The notes below the pieces were generated by a model that was given only the letters and a program-made list of their open reading frames with translations, did not search any database and was not told the DNA's origin. From Pseudoalteromonas luteoviolacea (lineage in GTDB: Bacteria > Pseudomonadota > Gammaproteobacteria > Enterobacterales > Alteromonadaceae), in assembly GCF_000814765.1 (NCBI RefSeq), contig NZ_JWIC01000010.1:444001-508000 (forward strand): a DNA stretch of 64,000 nt, given 5' to 3'. Made by a program: the position numbers and the translations under genes. How positions within the stretch are numbered: the stretch's first letter is position 1; each line of letters begins with the position of its first letter. Positions 34,434 to 43,616 of this stretch are shown here, in pieces.

Positions 34434-35738
34434 ATGAAATTTCCGGGACACCGTAGGCATAAGCATTATTTTCCTGTGGAAGATAAGGACCCACTTATCA
34501 ACCACTTAAATGCTGAAGATCGCTTGAAGCGTAACTATATTTGCGGCATCGACCAAATCGTTGTCGACATCGAAGCGAAAGTCGACCAAGCTTTTTTGGA
34601 TGAATTCCACCTGCAGCGTGGTATGTCACAAGTCATAGACAATGATGTCACCAATGCGCTTTATGAGCGTTTAAAACGTGATGACATGATTGACTACGAA
34701 TTTGCTGGCGGCACCATTGGCAACACCATGCACAACTATTCAGTACTGGCTGACGATCGCTCAGTGCTATTGGGTGTTATGAGTGAAAGTATTGAAATCG
34801 GCAGCTATGCATATAAGTTTTTATGTAATACATCAAGCCGCGTCGATCTAGACCACCTTCAGCCAGTTGCAGGTCCCATTGGCCGTTGCTTCACACTGAT
34901 TGATGATAGCGGTGAGCGTACCTTTGCTATCAGTGCAGGTTTAATGAACTACTTGCGCCCAGAGTCAATTAGCCAATCATTGATCGAAAACGCATCTGCC
35001 TTGGTGATCAGTGCGTATCTCATGCGTACCAAAGGCGATGAGACAATGACACAAGCAACCATGCAAGCGGTAGAATATGCTAACAAAGCAGGCGTACCAG
35101 TTGTACTCACTTTAGGTACCAAGTTCTTAATTGAACAAGATCCGCAGTGGTGGGCTAAATTTGTCGAAAAACACGTTGATATTCTCGCGATGAACGAGGA
35201 AGAAGGCGAAGCTATCACAGGCTTTGATGACCCACTGATGGCGGCAGATAAAGCACTTGACTGGGTTGATTTAGTGATCTGTACAGCAGGCCCAACAGGC
35301 TTGTATATGGCAGGTTATGTGGAAGATAGCATGAAGCGTGAAACCGAATACCCGCTACTGCCAGGTGCTATTCCTGAATTTAACCGCTATGAATTCTCGC
35401 GCGCAATGCGTAAGTCTCACTGTGATAAGCCAATTCGTGTATATAGCCATACAGCACCATACATGGGTGGTCCAGACACCATTAAAAACACCAATGGTGC
35501 GGGGGACTGTGCACTCGCTGCGGTATTGCATGATTTGTCAGCTAACGTTTACCATCGTTTGAACGTGCCAAATTCTGCTAAGCACGAGCAAGCTGCAATT
35601 ACCTATTCTTCACTTGCACAGATCAGCAAATATGCAAACCGCGCAAGCTTTGAGGTACTGGTGCAGCATTCACCGCGATTATCTCGTGGTTTACCAGAAA
35701 GAGAAGATTCTTTAGAGCAATCTTACTGGGATCAATAA
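34434..35738 (+). CDS. gsk: Inosine-guanosine kinase
   Basis: PfkB/ribokinase-family enzyme phosphorylating guanosine and inosine in purine salvage. The 434 residues equal the E. coli Gsk length. The N-terminus MKFPGHRRHKHYFPV is characteristic, as are FAGGTIGNTMHNYSVL (substrate loop), DILAMNEEEGEAITG, and KNTNGAGDCALAAVLHD with the catalytic GAGD. It fits next to other purine-metabolism genes (purL upstream, a phosphoribosyltransferase downstream), though these are not one operon. CGGGTAAAAC lies before the ATG. Confidence 0.96.
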   Translation: MKFPGHRRHKHYFPVEDKDPLINHLNAEDRLKRNYICGIDQIVVDIEAKVDQAFLDEFHLQRGMSQVIDNDVTNALYERLKRDDMIDYEFAGGTIGNTMHNYSVLADDRSVLLGVMSESIEIGSYAYKFLCNTSSRVDLDHLQPVAGPIGRCFTLIDDSGERTFAISAGLMNYLRPESISQSLIENASALVISAYLMRTKGDETMTQATMQAVEYANKAGVPVVLTLGTKFLIEQDPQWWAKFVEKHVDILAMNEEEGEAITGFDDPLMAADKALDWVDLVICTAGPTGLYMAGYVEDSMKRETEYPLLPGAIPEFNRYEFSRAMRKSHCDKPIRVYSHTAPYMGGPDTIKNTNGAGDCALAAVLHDLSANVYHRLNVPNSAKHEQAAITYSSLAQISKYANRASFEVLVQHSPRLSRGLPEREDSLEQSYWDQ

Positions 35739-35743
35739 ATTGA

Positions 35744-35768
35744 TTTGCGCACATGTAGTGTGCGCAAA
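35744..35768. terminator. Hairpin between gsk and glsA
   Basis: A 10-bp perfect stem, TTTGCGCACA (35744-35753) and TGTGCGCAAA (35759-35768), with a 5-nt loop, begins 5 bp after the gsk stop and lies just before the convergent glsA stop codon. T-tracts are short on both sides. Confidence 0.65.
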
Positions 35769-35778
35769 CTGTGCTGCG

Positions 35779-36696
35779 TTAGAAAATGGCTGTTCCGAGC
35801 TCTTCAGCAAGAAACTCTAACGCGGCAATTCCTGCAACTGAATTTCCCACTTTATCAAGACCAGGTGACCAAACAGCTATCGTAAAACGACCCGGTACTA
35901 CAGCAATAATGGCACCAGATACACCCGACTTTCCTGGCATACCAACTCGATAACCAAAGTCGCCCGCAGCATCATACAACCCACTGGTAAATAACAATGA
36001 GTTAAGCTGTTTTATCTGTTTGGCTGGTAAAATTTGCTGCTGTGTTTGCGTGCATACACCACCATTGGATAAATATGAAAAGCACTTCGCCAATTCCGCA
36101 GCATTCAATTCAATCGCACAGAAGTTAAAATAAGACCAAAGCACTTCTTCAACTTCATTATTGAAGTTACCAAACGACTTCATCAGGTAAGCCATCGCTG
36201 CATTGCGATAACGGTGTTCAAATTCTGACTGTGCAACTACTTTGTTGACACCCAGCTTAGGGTTACCGGTTTGCATTCGGTAACTTTCTAACATGGTGTG
36301 AATAGGCGCGCTTAAACGCGAGTAAAGTGCATCACACGTGACTATCGCGCCGGCATTGATAAAAGGATTTCTTGGAATGCCATTTTCAAACTCTAACTGT
36401 GTTAATGAGTTAAATGCAGTGCCAGAAGGCTCCTTCCCTACCCTTTGCCATAAGTCATCACCATAGCGCTGTAGTGCTAATGTCAGGGTCATCACTTTTG
36501 AGACTGACTGCACAGTAAATTTAGCCTCACAGTCGCCCGCACTAAATGTCTCACCATTTTGTGTTTGGATCGCAATAGCAAACTGACCTAACTGCTGCTC
36601 TGCAAGGGCTGGAATGTAATCAGCGACCTTACCATGGTGTAACAAAGGCTGAACATGTCGCACTGTGCGCTCTAAAATAGATTGATAGTCTGTCAT
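35779..36696 (-). CDS. glsA: Glutaminase
   Basis: Serine-dependent beta-lactamase-fold enzyme hydrolysing glutamine to glutamate and ammonia. From ATG 36696 (MTDYQSILER) it is 305 residues, close to the E. coli enzymes. The catalytic S64-x-x-K67 lies in VQSVSKVMTL, and NPFINAGAIVTCD and GMPGKSGVSGAIIAV are conserved family segments. The frame is open to 36747, but the extra residues are not family-like. It is convergent with gsk and preceded by the terminator of the phosphoribosyltransferase gene. Confidence 0.94.
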   Translation of the reverse strand: MTDYQSILERTVRHVQPLLHHGKVADYIPALAEQQLGQFAIAIQTQNGETFSAGDCEAKFTVQSVSKVMTLTLALQRYGDDLWQRVGKEPSGTAFNSLTQLEFENGIPRNPFINAGAIVTCDALYSRLSAPIHTMLESYRMQTGNPKLGVNKVVAQSEFEHRYRNAAMAYLMKSFGNFNNEVEEVLWSYFNFCAIELNAAELAKCFSYLSNGGVCTQTQQQILPAKQIKQLNSLLFTSGLYDAAGDFGYRVGMPGKSGVSGAIIAVVPGRFTIAVWSPGLDKVGNSVAGIAALEFLAEELGTAIF

Positions 36697-36757
36697 AGTA
36701 AAAATGCAAAAATCACAATGAGCGGAGTGTAACAAAAGCGCTATCACCCGGCCATAA

Positions 36758-36792
36758 AAAAGCCGTTGAAAACGGCGTTTTCAACGGCTTTT
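36758..36792 (-). terminator. Strong rho-independent terminator of the phosphoribosyltransferase gene
   Basis: A 16-bp stem centred on 36775 (AAAAGCCGTTGAAAAC 36758-36773 with GTTTTCAACGGCTTTT 36777-36792) and 3-nt loop. On the minus strand the stem runs into a T-rich sequence (36761-36756). Confidence 0.85.
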
Positions 36793-36810
36793 CATAAAAT
36801 AAGTAATGAC

Positions 36811-37374
36811 TTATTTGGCAAACAAATCTTTAATATTTGCCAAGTCTGACTTGCCCTCAATTAACTCATCAGGCGTTAAGCCTGATAACTCATGTGGGAA
36901 TACTAGCCACTCATCAGACTCATGAATATAGTAGTCTGGCGTCATCGGCACTTTTTTGTTTGCTGGTTTATAGTATGGACAAGCCACACGTATATCTTTA
37001 GGCAAGTTTAGACGCATTAGCTCTTCTAGCTTTTCTTTTAACGCAAAAATACTGCGGCCAGAATCAAATACATCGTCAACAATCAATAAAGAGTCACCTG
37101 CATTAGCATTTTCTATGATGTAGTGCAGACCGTGAACTTTGATCTCTTTCGACTGCTTGCCAATCCCATAGTACGAAGATGTACGCACTGCGATATGGTC
37201 AGTTTCTATGCCTTTGTAATCATAGTACTCTTGCACAGCGATACCAATTGGCGCACCACCTCGCCAAATACCGATGATAAAATCCGGACGAAACCCATCT
37301 TCATACACTTGAGCCGCTAAACGAAATGAATCCTCTAGTAGCTGTTGCGCCGTGATATAGCACTTATCAGACAT
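36811..37374 (-). CDS. Phosphoribosyltransferase family protein
   Basis: A 187-residue type I phosphoribosyltransferase. The PRPP-binding loop is LLIVDDVFDSGRSI, and the pyrophosphate-binding loop FIIGIWRGGAPIG is near residue 33. The C-terminal hood contains PDYYIHESDEWLVFPHEL, resembling hypoxanthine/guanine/xanthine phosphoribosyltransferases. The base specificity cannot be read from motifs; purine salvage is most likely given gsk and purL nearby. GGGG lies 5-8 nt before the ATG. An imperfect palindrome and a possible promoter lie just upstream. Confidence 0.85.
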   Translation of the reverse strand: MSDKCYITAQQLLEDSFRLAAQVYEDGFRPDFIIGIWRGGAPIGIAVQEYYDYKGIETDHIAVRTSSYYGIGKQSKEIKVHGLHYIIENANAGDSLLIVDDVFDSGRSIFALKEKLEELMRLNLPKDIRVACPYYKPANKKVPMTPDYYIHESDEWLVFPHELSGLTPDELIEGKSDLANIKDLFAK

Positions 37375-37397
37375 AAAAACCCCGTATTGTCAGTGCG

Positions 37398-37421
37398 AGT
37401 GGCACCTGATCATGTGTCACT
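37398..37421. promoter_or_regulatory. Operator-like palindrome upstream of the phosphoribosyltransferase gene
   Basis: AGTGGCAC (37398-37405) and GTGTCACT (37414-37421) form an 8-bp inverted repeat with one mismatch and an 8-nt spacer. It lies 24 bp upstream of the start codon, where a repressor could block transcription. No regulator is identified. Confidence 0.3.
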
Positions 37422-37565
37422 CTGAACAAGAATAACTTATAACCGTGTATTCTAGCTGAGTCGGGTAGAAATTGCTTGCGGTACATCAGAGTTTTTACGA
37501 CAAAATGACGGAAAAAAGACGTTGAAATGAAAAATAGTCGAAAGATGATTAGCGATGATTAAATC

Positions 37566-37588
37566 GTGAGCGGGCAAAGCCCGCTCAC
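37566..37588 (-). terminator. Terminator of the parE-parC transcription unit
   Basis: A 10-bp perfect stem, GTGAGCGGGC (37566-37575) and GCCCGCTCAC (37579-37588), with a 3-nt loop lies 7 bp after the parC stop codon. On the minus strand it is followed by GATTTAAT, a weak T-tract. Confidence 0.75.
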
Positions 37589-37595
37589 CACTGTA

Positions 37596-39884
37596 TTATT
37601 CTGGCGTATCTACTTCTGAGTCGTCTTGTTCAATTAACTCAATTTCAAAGTTATCAACGCGTTGTAGACCTCGAGGTAATTTATTTCCACGACGCCCGCG
37701 CTCACCAAAGTAGTGCTCTAAGTCAGAGTTCTTGAGCGTTAATTTACGCTTACCTGCATACAGCGTCACTGCACGCCCATCTGGTACCACAGCGAGCACC
37801 TTAACAAACTCTTCTCTTGCCTGTACCTTAGCACTTGGAATTGAGATGATTTTATTACCTTTACCCTTGGCAAGTTTCGGTAAGTCTCTGAGTGGGAATA
37901 GTAACATGCGCCCTTCATTAGAAATCGCCATACAACGATCAGTGGCAACATCATTCACTGAGATTGGCGCTATGAGTTCAGCACCCTTAGGAATACTAAC
38001 CAATGCTTTACCGTTTTTGTTTTTACTGACTAAATCATTAAATTCAGCAATAAAGCCATAACCTGCATCGGTTGCCATTAAATAAAGTTCTTGCTCCTCA
38101 CCCATCACGACATGTTCAAAGTTCACGCCCGCTGCGAGGTTAAAGCGCCCAGTCATAGGCTCACCTTGGCTTCTTGCCGATGGCAAACTATGCGCATCAG
38201 TGGCAAACGCACGGCCTGAGCTATCCAAGAAGACTGCTGGCTGATTACTCTTACCTTTAGCTGATGCCTTATAGCTGTCCCCTGAACGATAATTTAAGCC
38301 TTCAGCATCGATGTCATGACCTTTTGCGAAACGCGCCCAGCCCTTTTCAGATAACACCACTGTAACGGCTTCAGATGGAATTAAGTCTTTTTCACTCAGT
38401 GCTTTCGCTTCTTGACGTTCAATCACAGGTGAACGCCTTTCATCACCATATAACTCTGCCGCTTCTTGAATTTCTTTTTTCATCAAAGTCGACATGCGAC
38501 GCTCTGAGCCTAAAGTAAGTTCAAGCTTGTCACGCTCTTTGCTCAGCTCGTCTTGCTCACCGCGGATCTTCATCTCTTCAAGCTTCGCCAAGTGACGAAG
38601 TTTCAGATCCAAAATGGCTTCAGCTTGTGTTTCTGATAAACCAAAACGTTTTATAAGCTCCGCTTTTGGATCATCTTCATTTCTAATGATTTCAATCACT
38701 TCATCAATATTCAAAAAGGCGATCATCAAGCCTTCTAGAATATGCAAACGCGCTAAGACTTTATCTAGGCGATATTGCAAACGTCTGCGTACTGTCTCAC
38801 GACGGAAGATCAACCACTCAGATAAAATTTGTTGTAGATCTTTAACCTGAGGGCGGCCATCTAGCCCGATCATATTGAGGTTTACACGGTAGTTTTTCTC
38901 AAGATCTGTGGTCGCAAACAAGTGCGCCATCAACGGCTCAGACTTCACCCGATTGGAGCGAGGCACGACGACAATACGCGTCGGATTTTCATGGTCTGAT
39001 TCATCACGTAAATCTGCTACCATAGGCAGCTTCTTCGCGGTCATTTGCGCTGCAATTTGCTCCAGCACTTTTGCACCTGATGTTTGATGAGGCAGCGCTG
39101 TAATAACAATTTCGCCCTGCTCTTCATGGAACACTGCACGCATCTTAATTGAGCCACGACCCGTGGTGTAGATTTTACGAATATCGTCTTTAGGTGTGAT
39201 AATTTCCGCTTCAGTCGGATAATCTGGCGCTTGAACAACTTCTAACAACTCTTCTAGCGTTGTTTTTGGCTTGTCTAGCAACATACAACAAGCAGAAGCT
39301 AATTCATTGACATTGTGTGGCGGAATGTCCGTCGCCATACCAACGGCGATACCAGTGACCCCATTTAATAAGATGTGTGGCAGTCTTGCAGGTAATACTT
39401 GCGGCTCTTTCATTGTGCCGTCAAAGTTAGGCACCCAATCCACTGTACCTTGCCCCAGCTCTTTGAGCAATACCTCAGAGAATTTAGACAAGCGCGCTTC
39501 TGTATAACGCATTGCCGCAAATGATTTAGGGTCGTCAGCAGCCCCCCAGTTACCTTGACCATCGACCAAAGGGTAACGATAAGAGAATGGCTGTGCCATT
39601 AATACCATGGCTTCGTAACACGCACTGTCGCCATGTGGATGGTATTTACCTAGTACATCACCGACTGTACGTGCTGACTTTTTATATTTTGCAGCAGCTG
39701 ATAAGCCCAATTCGCTCATCGCATACACAATACGACGCTGCACAGGCTTGAGGCCATCACCAATATGTGGCAATGCTCGGTCCATGATCACATACATGGA
39801 ATAATTTAAGTAGGCGTCTTCAGTAAAACGCCCCATAGGTAATTGTTCTATGCCCTGTAAAGAGAGGGCCTGTGGATCAGTCAT
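37596..39884 (-). CDS. parC: DNA topoisomerase IV subunit A
   Basis: Breakage-reunion subunit that decatenates daughter chromosomes with ParE. The 762-residue protein has the catalytic tyrosine Y127 in FAAMRYTEARL, and the quinolone-resistance region reads KYHPHGDSACYEAM with Ser87 and Glu91 (E. coli Ser80 and Glu84), the susceptible form. The C-terminal half is the beta-pinwheel. The protein ends in an acidic tail. It follows parE by 18 bp on the same strand, as in many gammaproteobacteria, and ends before a strong hairpin. Confidence 0.97.
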   Translation of the reverse strand: MTDPQALSLQGIEQLPMGRFTEDAYLNYSMYVIMDRALPHIGDGLKPVQRRIVYAMSELGLSAAAKYKKSARTVGDVLGKYHPHGDSACYEAMVLMAQPFSYRYPLVDGQGNWGAADDPKSFAAMRYTEARLSKFSEVLLKELGQGTVDWVPNFDGTMKEPQVLPARLPHILLNGVTGIAVGMATDIPPHNVNELASACCMLLDKPKTTLEELLEVVQAPDYPTEAEIITPKDDIRKIYTTGRGSIKMRAVFHEEQGEIVITALPHQTSGAKVLEQIAAQMTAKKLPMVADLRDESDHENPTRIVVVPRSNRVKSEPLMAHLFATTDLEKNYRVNLNMIGLDGRPQVKDLQQILSEWLIFRRETVRRRLQYRLDKVLARLHILEGLMIAFLNIDEVIEIIRNEDDPKAELIKRFGLSETQAEAILDLKLRHLAKLEEMKIRGEQDELSKERDKLELTLGSERRMSTLMKKEIQEAAELYGDERRSPVIERQEAKALSEKDLIPSEAVTVVLSEKGWARFAKGHDIDAEGLNYRSGDSYKASAKGKSNQPAVFLDSSGRAFATDAHSLPSARSQGEPMTGRFNLAAGVNFEHVVMGEEQELYLMATDAGYGFIAEFNDLVSKNKNGKALVSIPKGAELIAPISVNDVATDRCMAISNEGRMLLFPLRDLPKLAKGKGNKIISIPSAKVQAREEFVKVLAVVPDGRAVTLYAGKRKLTLKNSDLEHYFGERGRRGNKLPRGLQRVDNFEIELIEQDDSEVDTPE

Positions 39885-39902
39885 GACTCACCTTACTTCT
39901 TG

Positions 39903-41792
39903 TTATACCTCGGCTTTATCGCCATGTTGCTCTAACCAAGCCTTTCTGTCACCAGAGCGCTTTTTCGCCAACAGCATATCCATCATTTCTAATGTTTGCT
40001 CTTGCTCATCTAGTGTAAGCTGAACCAAGCGACGAGTATTCGGGTCCATTGTCGTTTCACGTAGTTGCATTGGGTTCATTTCACCCAAGCCTTTAAAGCG
40101 CTGTACATTCACTTTGCCGCGTTTCTTCTCAGCTTCAATACGATCTAAAATGCCCCGTTTTTCATCTTCATCCAGGGCGTAAAAGACTTCTTTGCCAACA
40201 TCGATTCTAAAGAGCGGTGGCATGGCAACATACACATGACCTGCCTGTACTAAGGTTGGGAAGTGCTTAACAAACAACGCACACAACAGCGTTGCAATGT
40301 GCAGTCCATCAGAGTCCGCATCGGCAAGAATACATACCTTGCCATAACGTAACGTCGATAGATCTGTTGAATCAGGGTCGATACCAAGCGCAACAGAAAT
40401 ATCATGCACTTCTTGCGAGGCAAGAATTTGACCCGAGTCCACTTCCCACGTGTTTAAGATTTTACCACGCAATGGCATAATGGCTTGAAATTCTCTGTCA
40501 CGTGCTTGTTTGGCTGACCCACCCGCTGAGTCACCCTCTACTAAAAATATCTCAGAGCGCTCTGTTTCACTGCCCGAACAATCGGTGAGCTTACCAGGCA
40601 GCGCCGGTCCACTGGTGACCTTTTTACGCACCACTTTTTTTGCTGCACGTAAACGTTTTTGTGCGTTGCTGATGCACAACTCAGCCAACAGTTCCGCCGT
40701 TTCAGTGTGCTCATTAAGCCATAAACTGAATGCGTCTTTCACTATTCCTGAGACAAACGTTGCGCATGAACGCGACGACAGTTTTTCTTTGGTTTGACCA
40801 GCAAATTGAGGATCTTGCATTTTAACAGATAAAACGTAACTACATTTATCCCAAACATCATCTGGCGTAAGCTTTACGCCTCTTGGTAACAAGTTACGAA
40901 ATTCACAGAACTCTCGCATTGCTTCCAACAAACCTTGCCTTAAGCCATTCACATGCGTACCGCCCTGTGCAGTTGGGATCAGATTCACATAACTTTCAGC
41001 AATGGACTCACCGCCTTCTGGCAACCAATGTAGCGCCCAATCAACCCCTTCTGTCGAGCCGCTAAAGCTGCCTGTAAATGGAGACTTAGGCAGCACCTCT
41101 AAATCTTTAGCGCTGTCGCTTAAATAGTCTTCTAAGCCAGACTCATAATGCCATTCTTGCGTCTCTTTGGTTTGTTTATTGATAAAACGGATACGTAAAC
41201 CTGGGCATAAAACAGCTTTGGCCTTAAGTAAATGATTTAGCTTGGTCAAAGAGAAATTAGCAGAGTCGAAGTAGCTCGCATCTGGCCAAAATTGCACAGA
41301 AGTACCGGTATTGCGTTTACCCACGCTGCCAGTGACTTCTAGATCTTGTACTTTATCACCGTTTTCAAATGCGATTTCATATTGCTGAGCATCTCGCTTA
41401 ACCGTCACTTCTACACGGGTAGACAGTGCGTTCACAACGGAAATACCTACCCCGTGCAAACCACCGGAAAACTGATAGTTTTTATTTGAAAATTTACCAC
41501 CCGCATGGAGCTTAGTCAGGATCAGCTCAACACCAGGGATGCCTTCTTCAGGGTGCACATCCACAGGCATGCCTCGGCCATCGTCAATCACTTGCAATGA
41601 GTTATCTTCATGCAAAATCACGTCAATTTTGCTTGCATACCCTGCCAGCGCTTCATCGACACTGTTATCAATAACTTCTTGGCCCAAATGATTGGGTCTA
41701 GTGGTGTCTGTGTACATCCCAGGGCGGCGTTTAACCGGCTCTAAGCCATTCAACACCTCAATGGCTTCTGCGTTATAATTTTGCTGACTCAT
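39903..41792 (-). CDS. parE: DNA topoisomerase IV subunit B
   Basis: ATPase subunit of topoisomerase IV. The 629 residues contain GHKL ATPase motifs (EVIDNSVDEALAG with the catalytic glutamate/asparagine, VIDDGRGMPVD, SGGLHGVGISVVNAL), a transducer domain, and the TOPRIM domain with VEGDSAGGSAKQARDR and ILADADSDGLHIATLL. Length equals that of the E. coli protein. It lies between yqiA and parC in the conserved nudF-yqiB-cpdA-yqiA-parE-parC order. Confidence 0.97.
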   Translation of the reverse strand: MSQQNYNAEAIEVLNGLEPVKRRPGMYTDTTRPNHLGQEVIDNSVDEALAGYASKIDVILHEDNSLQVIDDGRGMPVDVHPEEGIPGVELILTKLHAGGKFSNKNYQFSGGLHGVGISVVNALSTRVEVTVKRDAQQYEIAFENGDKVQDLEVTGSVGKRNTGTSVQFWPDASYFDSANFSLTKLNHLLKAKAVLCPGLRIRFINKQTKETQEWHYESGLEDYLSDSAKDLEVLPKSPFTGSFSGSTEGVDWALHWLPEGGESIAESYVNLIPTAQGGTHVNGLRQGLLEAMREFCEFRNLLPRGVKLTPDDVWDKCSYVLSVKMQDPQFAGQTKEKLSSRSCATFVSGIVKDAFSLWLNEHTETAELLAELCISNAQKRLRAAKKVVRKKVTSGPALPGKLTDCSGSETERSEIFLVEGDSAGGSAKQARDREFQAIMPLRGKILNTWEVDSGQILASQEVHDISVALGIDPDSTDLSTLRYGKVCILADADSDGLHIATLLCALFVKHFPTLVQAGHVYVAMPPLFRIDVGKEVFYALDEDEKRGILDRIEAEKKRGKVNVQRFKGLGEMNPMQLRETTMDPNTRRLVQLTLDEQEQTLEMMDMLLAKKRSGDRKAWLEQHGDKAEV

Positions 41793-41825
41793 AAATGCTA
41801 CTGACTAATTTTAGTTCTAACTGTT

Positions 41826-42383
41826 TTATTTAATTTTAAGATAGTTGGCAATGCGGCTAAAGTGCCTCTCAAAGCCGACGAAACTATGGTCACCACCAAA
41901 CTCTATTATTGATGGGCAGTCTCGGTAATAGTTCACAGCCTCTTGATAAGGTAATACTTCATCTGCTGTTTGCTGCAATAGTAAAAGATTACTTGGCATT
42001 GATGGCTTTGCAATATACATGCGCTGCAATGCACTCATATGCTCTATTGTAAGTTCATAATTCAATTCTTGATAGGGATTATACTGAGGACCAAGGTAAT
42101 CCCATAGTAATTTGTCCGGTCGCACTGCCGGATTGACCACTACCGCGCGTAAATTAAACGTTTGTGATAAGTATGTGGCAAAAAAACCACCCAAAGAACT
42201 GCCCACCAGCGCACACTCATCATCAATCATACTTTCCAACTGAAGTATTGCAACGCGCGGATCATAATGTAACCGAGGAACAAGGTATTCACAACGGTCT
42301 TTAAAATATTCCCCCAGTTGCTGGGCCTTAAATGACTTTTCTGAACTATTGAAACCGTGAATATAGATTACTTTGTTAGCCAT
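41826..42383 (-). CDS. yqiA: YqiA family alpha/beta-hydrolase
   Basis: A 185-residue esterase of the UPF0227/YqiA family. The nucleophile serine S63 is in LVGSSLGGFFATYL, the N-terminal YIHGFNSS is the oxyanion region, and the acid and histidine are probably in QTADEVLPY and FGGDHSFVGFE. The E. coli protein has esterase activity on short acyl and CoA esters; the physiological substrate is unknown. The start overlaps the cpdA end by 16 bp, supporting coupling in this conserved operon. Confidence 0.92.
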   Translation of the reverse strand: MANKVIYIHGFNSSEKSFKAQQLGEYFKDRCEYLVPRLHYDPRVAILQLESMIDDECALVGSSLGGFFATYLSQTFNLRAVVVNPAVRPDKLLWDYLGPQYNPYQELNYELTIEHMSALQRMYIAKPSMPSNLLLLQQTADEVLPYQEAVNYYRDCPSIIEFGGDHSFVGFERHFSRIANYLKIK

Positions 42384-43132
42384 TTTACCTCTGTCTGCAC
42401 CCCGCCTTCTGACCAGTTAATTATGCGATACCCTGCACCGGGATTTTCTTGCTGCCAATCATTTGTAAATTTCTTAAACTGGATGGAGGTCGCGGGGGTG
42501 GCGTATACAGGCAGTTCTCTAAATCTAAAGACGTACTCATTGTGTACATGGCCATGAAAGAGCGCGATAACATTTTGCGAGTCGACTAAACGATTGAGTA
42601 ATTGTGGACCATTTTCCAGCATGTGCTTATCCAAATAGCCTTGAATAGCAAGTGGGTTATGGTGACAAAAAACCAGACTTGGCACGACACACTGACCTGT
42701 TACTTCTTCTAAGTGTGCTTCACTAACCCACCCTGAGGGAGTCGGCCCTTTACTATCCAGTAAGAGTACTTGACCTAATGCAAAGCTAATCTTTTTCGCC
42801 GATATAATTTGTCCCTGGCTTATTTCATTTAAATAGCCAATATCATCGTGATTACCTGGCAGCCAAAAAACGGGACATGTCAGTGCAGACTCATCAATTA
42901 AACGAGCAAACAGCTGATAAGAAGCAAAAGTATGATCCTGAGTAAGATCCCCCCCAAAAATAACTGCATCTAGATTTTGTAACGCCAAATCTGCCAACAC
43001 ACGCGTGAAATGCTCGGCTGTATTGACTGAAAAGTATTCCCCATTACTCTGTTCAAACAGGTGCGTATCCGTAATGTGAGCGAGCTTTAACTGCGATTGG
43101 TTAAATTCAAATCTTGCATTAAACCATGCCAT
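42368..43132 (-). CDS. cpdA: 3',5'-cyclic-AMP phosphodiesterase CpdA
   Basis: Calcineurin-like metallophosphoesterase that hydrolyses cAMP. All five metal-binding motifs are present in the 254 residues: AHITDTHLFE, FGGDLTQD, LPGNHDD, FCHHNPLA and FHGHVHNEY. The start at 43132 overlaps the yqiB end by 14 bp, and its end overlaps yqiA. A general metallophosphoesterase is the alternative, but the operon position is diagnostic for CpdA. Confidence 0.94.
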   Translation of the reverse strand: MAWFNARFEFNQSQLKLAHITDTHLFEQSNGEYFSVNTAEHFTRVLADLALQNLDAVIFGGDLTQDHTFASYQLFARLIDESALTCPVFWLPGNHDDIGYLNEISQGQIISAKKISFALGQVLLLDSKGPTPSGWVSEAHLEEVTGQCVVPSLVFCHHNPLAIQGYLDKHMLENGPQLLNRLVDSQNVIALFHGHVHNEYVFRFRELPVYATPATSIQFKKFTNDWQQENPGAGYRIINWSEGGVQTEVKWLTK

Positions 43133-43601
43133 TATTTACATCCCAGTCTAACGGTACACGACCATTTTCAACACAGGCAACTAACCAATCGCCTAAAAAA
43201 GCATTAAGTTGATACTTTTCATCTTTGTGGTGCATGCTTGGGTTTGGGTATCTATACGAAGGTTTAACGCGCTGATGATAATTATGCTGAACGACCTCAG
43301 CAACTTTAGCATCATGATAAAGTCTCACAGCTAACTGAAACTGACCGAGGTGGTTGCTCAAATTATGCTGCTGAGTCACTTTAATGTCCGTTGTGTACTT
43401 TTCTACTGCTTCAACGGCAATGAAAAAGTCCATAGAACCTATCTTAATCTGACGACACGCACCAATTACCTCTTCAGGCAACACTTTGAGTGCACGTAAA
43501 TAGTTACGTTCACACAATGTGATGTACTTAGGCAAGGACTGTACATAACCGCTCATACGCGCTTTTTCATTACGCTTGTTTTGGTGGATCAAGTCAGACA
43601 A
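43119..43601 (-). CDS. yqiB: YqiB family protein (DUF1249)
   Basis: A 160-residue protein of DUF1249, identified by LPKYITLCERNYLRALKVLP, QLAVRLYHDAKVAEV and YPNPSMHHKDEKYQLNAFLGDWL, all close to E. coli YqiB. No function is established. The start is chosen as TTG 43601 because GGGAG lies about 6 nt upstream; an internal ATG at 43556 has a poor site and would give 145 residues, nearer to the E. coli length of 140. It lies 15 bp after nudF and overlaps cpdA. Confidence 0.9.
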   Translation of the reverse strand: MSDLIHQNKRNEKARMSGYVQSLPKYITLCERNYLRALKVLPEEVIGACRQIKIGSMDFFIAVEAVEKYTTDIKVTQQHNLSNHLGQFQLAVRLYHDAKVAEVVQHNYHQRVKPSYRYPNPSMHHKDEKYQLNAFLGDWLVACVENGRVPLDWDVNNGMV

Positions 43602-43616
43602 AACGACTCCCGTTTA

